NCBI GenBank assembly: GCA_900770215.1
Contig: CAAGJW010000043.1
Span: 1 to 27,774 of the forward strand
Source of the DNA: Bacteroidales bacterium
Lineage (GTDB): Bacteria; Bacteroidota; Bacteroidia; Bacteroidales; Muribaculaceae
DNA length: 27,774 bases
Reading direction: 5' to 3'
The notes under the pieces were generated by a model that saw only the letters and a program-made list of their open reading frames with translations, made no database searches and had not been told where the DNA came from. This document shows positions 25,501 to 27,774 of the stretch, piece by piece; position 1 is the first letter of the stretch; the number at the start of each line of letters is the position of its first letter. The translations under genes were made by a program, and so were the position numbers.

Positions 25501-25554
25501 GCCCGTCATCGCGATGATGCACGCGGCAAGCAGGATTAAATACAGTTTTCTCAT
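19546..25554 (-). CDS. Giant secreted GLUG-repeat surface protein
   Basis: A 2002-residue exported protein with a signal peptide (1-20, ending TGWAQ). Residues about 100-205 and 225-335 are two related domains, each with a LG.WG(V/I)F strand near its end. Three large solenoid modules follow, at about 346-768, 861-1217 and 1304-1868. Each opens with a GxGTxxDPYxI element, then NDIDxxxx, then F(D/T)G..DGxGYTI. Each continues with many GLUG-like turns (GGIVG, GGLIG, CYNxGxV; PF07581) and closes with a G.YPxL motif such as GQYPVLKRF. An Ig-like beta-rich segment follows each module (about 770-855, 1222-1300, 1870-1945). The last 45 residues (EYFNLNGQSL ... GIYIERD ... ARKIVVK) are the short C-terminal tail seen on many secreted Bacteroidota proteins and resemble a type IX sorting tail. 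The GLUG part is probably a right-handed beta-helix. Adhesion or glycan binding is inference; no catalytic domain is seen. Confidence 0.85.
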   Translation of the reverse strand: MRKLYLILLAACIIAMTGWAQELKQADVGAMRTQPSLPPSLEATGLLEATQWSQQPVQGKRGLATAGKVRQKASIADSLTLAEIDESTSGTKQARAIVTTKAYGTNQAYVYNLWGLGDTLTATYDQSAGTISINPGLVYNHPTYGPVWICPFDAANKTYSTQNPIKGTLNADGSVTLGGWGVFVISGASKGGAFAVYKGSELEVPNAVMTDTLYDANNPTSRATVLSYPVYIDSVSVNQVSILNFSGIGAVVNAVLNPDKTVTIAPQRVFTNSMYGDFYCYSHDWNGSALAKGTITATSTATSWTLGSWGIFSRNVLGLLARGYWNSTITFASGLVTYPEKKTLDWSGSGTEADPYVIKTLNQYMAFAESVNLGQSYQGKYIVLGNDIDMSSLAEAYRPVGNESHPFEGTFDGKGYTLKNWSHTAYEESYQGLFGMAGAQSVIKNVKVDNPSLTSAGAYTGIVVGYSSGVVSNVTVTAATMTHTNSFGGGVIGAFKGTTASNLSFSGTLTGAGETGGVIGELQAGTVTGLESHGTVTASSVFSSVYHGLGGVIGGTLNKGEMHIERCYNDAMVNATAANLLTGGVVGDLAYAHLSGSFNVGPVAAVCTTSREFDGTINQVGAAGGVAGRVYGATMTDCYNSNIVINGGNNERVGGLLGYVVKPIMTYVNGHFEGYKNPSRVTSCYNSGEVIMPTMRSTQGFYGSVYADSVLVNCYFDQQVTGNVMPDPSASCIMKTAQLTSGTLLQGFDSNVWTATAGLYPALKHFATSAESQLSVSPLTFAGSETSRKVKSAFTVSSVNNIVWRIFANSSYVTSSTGLVMSGDTVKINNVNSSETMVARISGNDKLVKMVMLETVDPSAFRGNGTQDDPYLISDKDDLKKLNEGVTVNAQTYQGDYFKQTNDIDLENATDFVGIGTDGKSAHNFAGTYDGQGYTIHRLYIDSVGLNGFGKATPSKSRQYAGFFGYIGPKGVVKNLNIASDCHFYAYGYVGAIAGYNKGTIENCRNYADVTAAYTNAGGITGYQDTGSKVINCYNSGTVTVGSNRAAGIVPYSKGTTAGCQNDGLVRCTYLPDYPDDGPYNAGGIVGSTSSTAVITDNINTGTVMAYSTTAGIVTSASTGSLMARNINYGTVINGNPDDYGTGAFTARDLTTVTSGYNIENNYYDKQLGYYGAAYRAPFAGINGLLTRQLTSGEALEGIDAQQVDFAAGQYPVLKRFKDEPAAVAHRNMVLTLPDDESIDDVRHTAALSDTATWSLMRAQQFAIEGGNRLTVAIAGDTVLRDTLTASLGGYTKVIPLRAQPIAFTGSGTKADPYQIRSKADMLLLARYTNDDDYAFTGRYFKVMNDIDFDTTAYVPVAVKVHRLDADFDGNGKKFLNINYTSDYRLSTGSFFALIGTVGENGRVHNVNLASGYMAAYGRTGGIAGRVYGTVDSCESHITLSTTKDVGFGGIAGRVMGGGKVTNCKGYAKFDAKYNRVGGIVYDVQRGGLVENCENYSDINAPYISVAGIAAQNAGTISNCVNHGAIAGKSSVGGIVGTSLGGDVLLNCLNEGTVTATGSEAGGILASTTNRSDSIIIASCSNTAAVTADKYAGGLMGYAYVKVLADSCYNTGDVTTTAKYAGGLLSYAYKGGRFTHCYNTGTVIGGGDYAGGLIGDANGEDLLVSDCVNYGNVMGSGRYASGITSSFEGVMERVVNYGNVEGDSYVAGLTGYASDGKYVNCVNYGDIAMTGTTRASASAGGLTAINRASSMYNCYNLGKVTSTAYASGLIGDGRDDTSFGTFRVRHCYTAGEISGPDSSYVSHVTATTDDEIVLDSVYYDITVNRAVPYSNIDSTGTALSTREMVHAALGDAFVEREGMYPVLAELADSVLSNWYAATVVLPEGFGPDSVAGPFIVGNPEGTTWTASPEIVTIDGNVATPTATGEVTLTKTCGTHTRSYRLMVTMTTGVTDVNATDAAIVAREYFNLNGQSLGTKRPESAGIYIERDRYSNGAGRARKIVVK

Positions 25555-25799
25555 TTTAGAAAATAAATTTTTTTGTTAATTAATTGTTATTAGCCTCAAT
25601 CTTGCAAAACATTAGAAATAGATAGTATAGAGCTGGCACGCTTAGCGATTATTCTCGCTCCTAATACAGCCCGCGGGCACACATGCACATGCGAACGCAC
25701 ATGCTTACCATCCTGGCAGCTGTCACAACAATTTCAATTTTCCAACTTCCTAAATATATTTATTTCAACATTCACAACGATTGTCGGTTTTCTTTCAAG
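25555..25799. other. AT-rich gap between the Lnb-type gene and the GLUG gene
   Basis: A 245-bp gene-free stretch upstream of the GLUG gene. It contains a direct/inverted cluster of CACATGC words (about 25678-25704) and an imperfect AGCGA/TCGCT hairpin (about 25643-25661). On minus, TAATGTTTTG (about 25606-25615) is close to, but two bases longer than, the TAnnTTTG box. I could not place a promoter with confidence. Confidence 0.4.
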
Positions 25800-27026
25800 T
25801 CATTTCTTCTCCTGCTGGCGGCGGCGATAGGCCACAGCGTGAGCGCCCGTGCGCACGGCCAGGGCGGCCACCACCAGCTGGTGCTGCCAGTCGAGCTGGC
25901 TGCTCAGGGGCGTGGCCAGCATGAAGAGCACGAGCACGGCGGTGTAGAACCAGTACACCTGGCCGTAGTGCCGGCTGTGGCGCCACACGAGCCACACCAC
26001 CGCGGGCACGGGGTTGAATACCACGAGATACCAGTTCCAGTGGGTGCCAAAGAGGCTCGCCACCGTGCTCATGTACACCAGCAGCAGGCCCGCGGCGGTC
26101 TGCAAGGCCAGCAGCACGGCGTCGGTCACCTGGGCAGGCCGCCGCCACCCGGGCTTCCACTCGAGCACGGTCACCAGCAGCACGGCCAGCAGCAGGCACC
26201 CCATGACCACGCCGGGCGTGGCCGCGCTGGGGGCCGACAGCTGGTGGCGCAGGGGCAGCAGCTCGCGCTCCTCGCCCGTGAGCACGGGGCGCCAGCGGCC
26301 ATCGGGGGCCACAATGCGCGAGTGCCGCTCGATGTCGATCACCACCTCGGGGGCCACGCGGCTGTGATTGTCCCAGTACTTGTCGCTCTCGGTGCCCAGC
26401 AGGGTCATCGAGATGAACGACAGCCACGGCGACCGACGCATGAGGTAGCGCACATAGTCGCCGTTGACACGCGACATGGCACGCGGCCACACATAGTCGA
26501 TGTGCTCCCCTTGCAGGCAGTCCTCGACCATGCCGAAGCTTATCGACACGCAGTTGTTGGCCAGAAAGTTGAACTTGCGGCGCTCGTCGCTCACCATGTC
26601 GTTGTCGAGCATGCGCCACAACTCCCGCTTCTCGGCAAGGGTCAGGTTGAGCACATACTCCCGCACCTGGCGGCCCTCGCGGGCATAGGGCGCCAGAAAG
26701 AGCCCCGTGGGCACTGCCACAATGTGGCCGCGCGCCTGCCCGGCAAAGAAGCGCAGGTAGTCGCCCGGCTCTACATCGGTCTCAAACGAGAAGCAGTAGT
26801 CGAGCTTGTAGCTGGGACACTCCATGCGCAGGGTGGCATGACCCAGGTTGGAGTAGATCTCCTCGCCGGGCGAGGCCACGATGAAGCTGGCGGTCACAAA
26901 GTTGCTGCTGTCGGGCTTTACCGTCGTGCCATGGGTCCACGGTACGGCTATGGGCTTGTATTCAGGTTTTTGACTGGCGGCCGGTACCGCTGCCACAAGC
27001 AGCAGCAACACCCACACCAGCCACAT
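25800..27026 (-). CDS. lnb: Lnb-type lipoprotein N-acyltransferase (DUF4105)
   Basis: A 408-residue membrane protein. Residues 1-18 are a signal/anchor sequence. Residues about 40-250 form the periplasmic Lnb_N/DUF4105 domain (PF13387), with H63 in NLGHATLRM and C159 in FLANNCVSIS as the likely papain-like catalytic pair. Five transmembrane helices follow, at about 272-289, 303-320, 329-347, 358-374 and 381-398, matching the five-helix Lnb C-terminal part. Lnb has been described in Bacteroides as the enzyme that adds the third acyl chain to the N-terminal cysteine of lipoproteins, replacing Lnt. Assignment of this copy to that role is by family only. ATG at 26... is not needed: the chosen ATG at 27026 follows an A-rich leader (AAAAAATAAA) and fits the -7 box at 27057-27064. 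ATG at 27050 and TTG at 27059 are alternatives. Confidence 0.82.
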   Translation of the reverse strand: MWLVWVLLLLVAAVPAASQKPEYKPIAVPWTHGTTVKPDSSNFVTASFIVASPGEEIYSNLGHATLRMECPSYKLDYCFSFETDVEPGDYLRFFAGQARGHIVAVPTGLFLAPYAREGRQVREYVLNLTLAEKRELWRMLDNDMVSDERRKFNFLANNCVSISFGMVEDCLQGEHIDYVWPRAMSRVNGDYVRYLMRRSPWLSFISMTLLGTESDKYWDNHSRVAPEVVIDIERHSRIVAPDGRWRPVLTGEERELLPLRHQLSAPSAATPGVVMGCLLLAVLLVTVLEWKPGWRRPAQVTDAVLLALQTAAGLLLVYMSTVASLFGTHWNWYLVVFNPVPAVVWLVWRHSRHYGQVYWFYTAVLVLFMLATPLSSQLDWQHQLVVAALAVRTGAHAVAYRRRQQEKK

Positions 27027-27056
27027 TTTATTTTTTATCACACAGCCCATTGATTG

Positions 27057-27064
27057 CAAATTTA
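27057..27064 (-). promoter_or_regulatory. Bacteroidota -7 box of the Lnb-type gene
   Basis: TAAATTTG on minus matches TAnnTTTG. A start near 27051 leaves about 24 leader bases before the ATG at 27026, and would exclude the TTG at 27059 as the start codon. No exact -33 TTTG is seen at normal spacing. Confidence 0.5.
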
Positions 27065-27160
27065 AGCATTATTCTCAATTCTTCACAGTTTTCATAAGAA
27101 AAATTGCAGAAACCTTAACAATTTTACACCCATATGCCGCCAGCAGCCACGACCCTCCAC

Positions 27161-27518
27161 GCGGGATTAGCCCGTGAAACGGGCGACACAGTGTAGGCAG
27201 GTGGTGAAGCGAGCCCACAGGGCGAGCGCAACCCCTGTAAACCAGCATCATTCGCGTGGCCAAGCTCCCGAACGGGAGCGGCACAGTGTAGGCAGGCGGT
27301 GGAGCGAGCCCACAGGGCGAGCGCAACCCCTGTAAACCAGCATCACCCGCGGGATTAGCCCGTGAAACGGGCGACACAGTGTAGGCAGGCGGTGGAGCGA
27401 GCCCACAGGGCGAGCGCAACCCCTGTAAAACAGCATCACCCGCGGGATTAGCCCGTGAAACGGGCGGCACAGTGTAGGCAGGTGGTGAAGCGAGCCCATC
27501 GGGCGAGCGCAACCCCTG
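27161..27518 (+). repeat. Repeat island E: four tandem M2-M1 units
   Basis: The stretch from 27065 to the window end carries no supportable gene. Four units of 93-95 bp lie in tandem. M1 copies are 27196-27237, 27291-27332, 27384-27425 and 27477-27518. They share GGCAGG(C/T)GGTG(G/A)AGCG and AGCGCAACCCCTG, with GCCC-ACA-GGGC or GCCC-ATC-GGGC between. M2 in units 1, 3 and 4 has the stem GCCCGT-GAA-ACGGGC. In unit 2 (27264-27279) it is GCTCCC-GAAC-GGGAGC, a different sequence with the pairing kept. Spacers read TAAA(A/C)CAGCATCA. Confidence 0.9.
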
Positions 27519-27580
27519 CCTAAATGCTGTATTGGCCGTGTCTCCACCTTGCCGCGCTCATGGGCGCCTGCCCGCTGCTG

Positions 27581-27696
27581 TGCCGCTCCCGTTCGGGAGC
27601 TTGCCTGGGTGGCGAGGACCGCAACACAGGGGTTGCGCGCTATCGCGCTCCACCGCCTGCCTACACTATGTCGAAACTGTGTCAAAAGGGTCATAT
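27581..27696 (-). repeat. Repeat island E: inverted M1-M2 unit with outer boundary
   Basis: Read on minus: boundary ATATGACCCTTTTGACACAG (27696-27677), then M1 (27661-27627) with the short stem GCGCG/CGCGC, a spacer ending GCCACCCA, and M2 (27605-27581) with the same GCTCCC/GGGAGC stem as unit 2 of the tandem array. It converges on that array. The boundary matches 69-104 in island A apart from an 11-base insertion there. Nothing is recognised from 27697 to 27774. Confidence 0.8.
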
Positions 27697-27774
27697 TCTT
27701 CGTGGTGTTGTGAGGGCAGGCATCGGTGTCGGCTTTGCTTTTCTTTATGTGTTTTATTTGCGGTTTTGTTTGTG

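Noticed and set aside
19504..25539. Two long plus-strand frames opposite the GLUG gene
   Set aside because: Both lack recognisable domains and arise from the strong third-position GC bias of the real gene, which has a signal peptide and repeats.
27161..27518. CRISPR-like array
   Set aside because: The intervals between repeated cores are themselves near-identical, units are 93-95 bp, and no cas gene is present.
27248..27694. A minus-strand frame with 31-residue repeats over island E
   Set aside because: The repeats follow from the 93-bp period, which is a multiple of three in every frame. The same DNA modules occur in both orientations elsewhere, and the frame breaks between units 1 and 2 (95 bp).

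Overview
The window looks like chromosomal DNA of a GC-rich gut-type Bacteroidales bacterium, most likely Muribaculaceae or a close relative. Evidence: the DUF177-rpmF-fabH-era-der gene order, DUF2723 and Lnb-type membrane proteins, a FucP-family sugar porter, a GLUG-repeat surface protein with a Bacteroidota-type C-terminal tail, A-rich leaders, and several TAnnTTTG -7 boxes (the Bacteroidota sigma-ABfr promoter). The family-level placement is inference. No rRNA, tRNA, CRISPR array, phage gene or transposase was seen.

Layout. Positions 1-404 hold a palindromic repeat island (A). Positions 405-2402 (minus) encode a secreted lactonase-family beta-propeller and an outer-membrane phospholipase A. 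A pair of nearly touching divergent promoters (about 2498-2515) separates them from a plus-strand run at 2556-6985: FucP-like transporter, L-serine ammonia-lyase and an SF1B helicase. After repeat island B (7010-7117), every gene up to about 27 kb is on the minus strand: queG and a polysaccharide deacetylase (overlapping), a 1245-residue DUF2723 membrane protein with its own terminator, repeat island C (12861-13283), der, era, fabH, rpmF, DUF177, and a BASS-type transporter. Repeat island D (19063-19384) follows, then a 2002-residue GLUG solenoid protein with a clear terminator, then an Lnb-type lipoprotein N-acyltransferase. Repeat island E (27161-27696) closes the window.

How the genes relate. 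The 13.5-17.9 kb block is a housekeeping operon linking ribosome assembly (Der, Era, L32, DUF177) with the start of fatty-acid synthesis (FabH). Several other genes concern the envelope: OMPLA, DUF2723, the deacetylase, Lnb and the GLUG protein. FucP plus serine dehydratase suggest sugar and amino-acid catabolism, but no complete pathway is present.

The most unusual content is intergenic. Five islands are built from at least four recurring palindromic modules: M1 with ten copies, M2 with about nine, M3 with four, M4 with three. They lie in both orientations and in tandem. In M1 and M2 the hairpin stems differ between copies in ways that keep base pairing. Long inverted copies in islands A, B and D flank the minus-strand gene block, so they could support inversion. 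No mobilising enzyme is visible.
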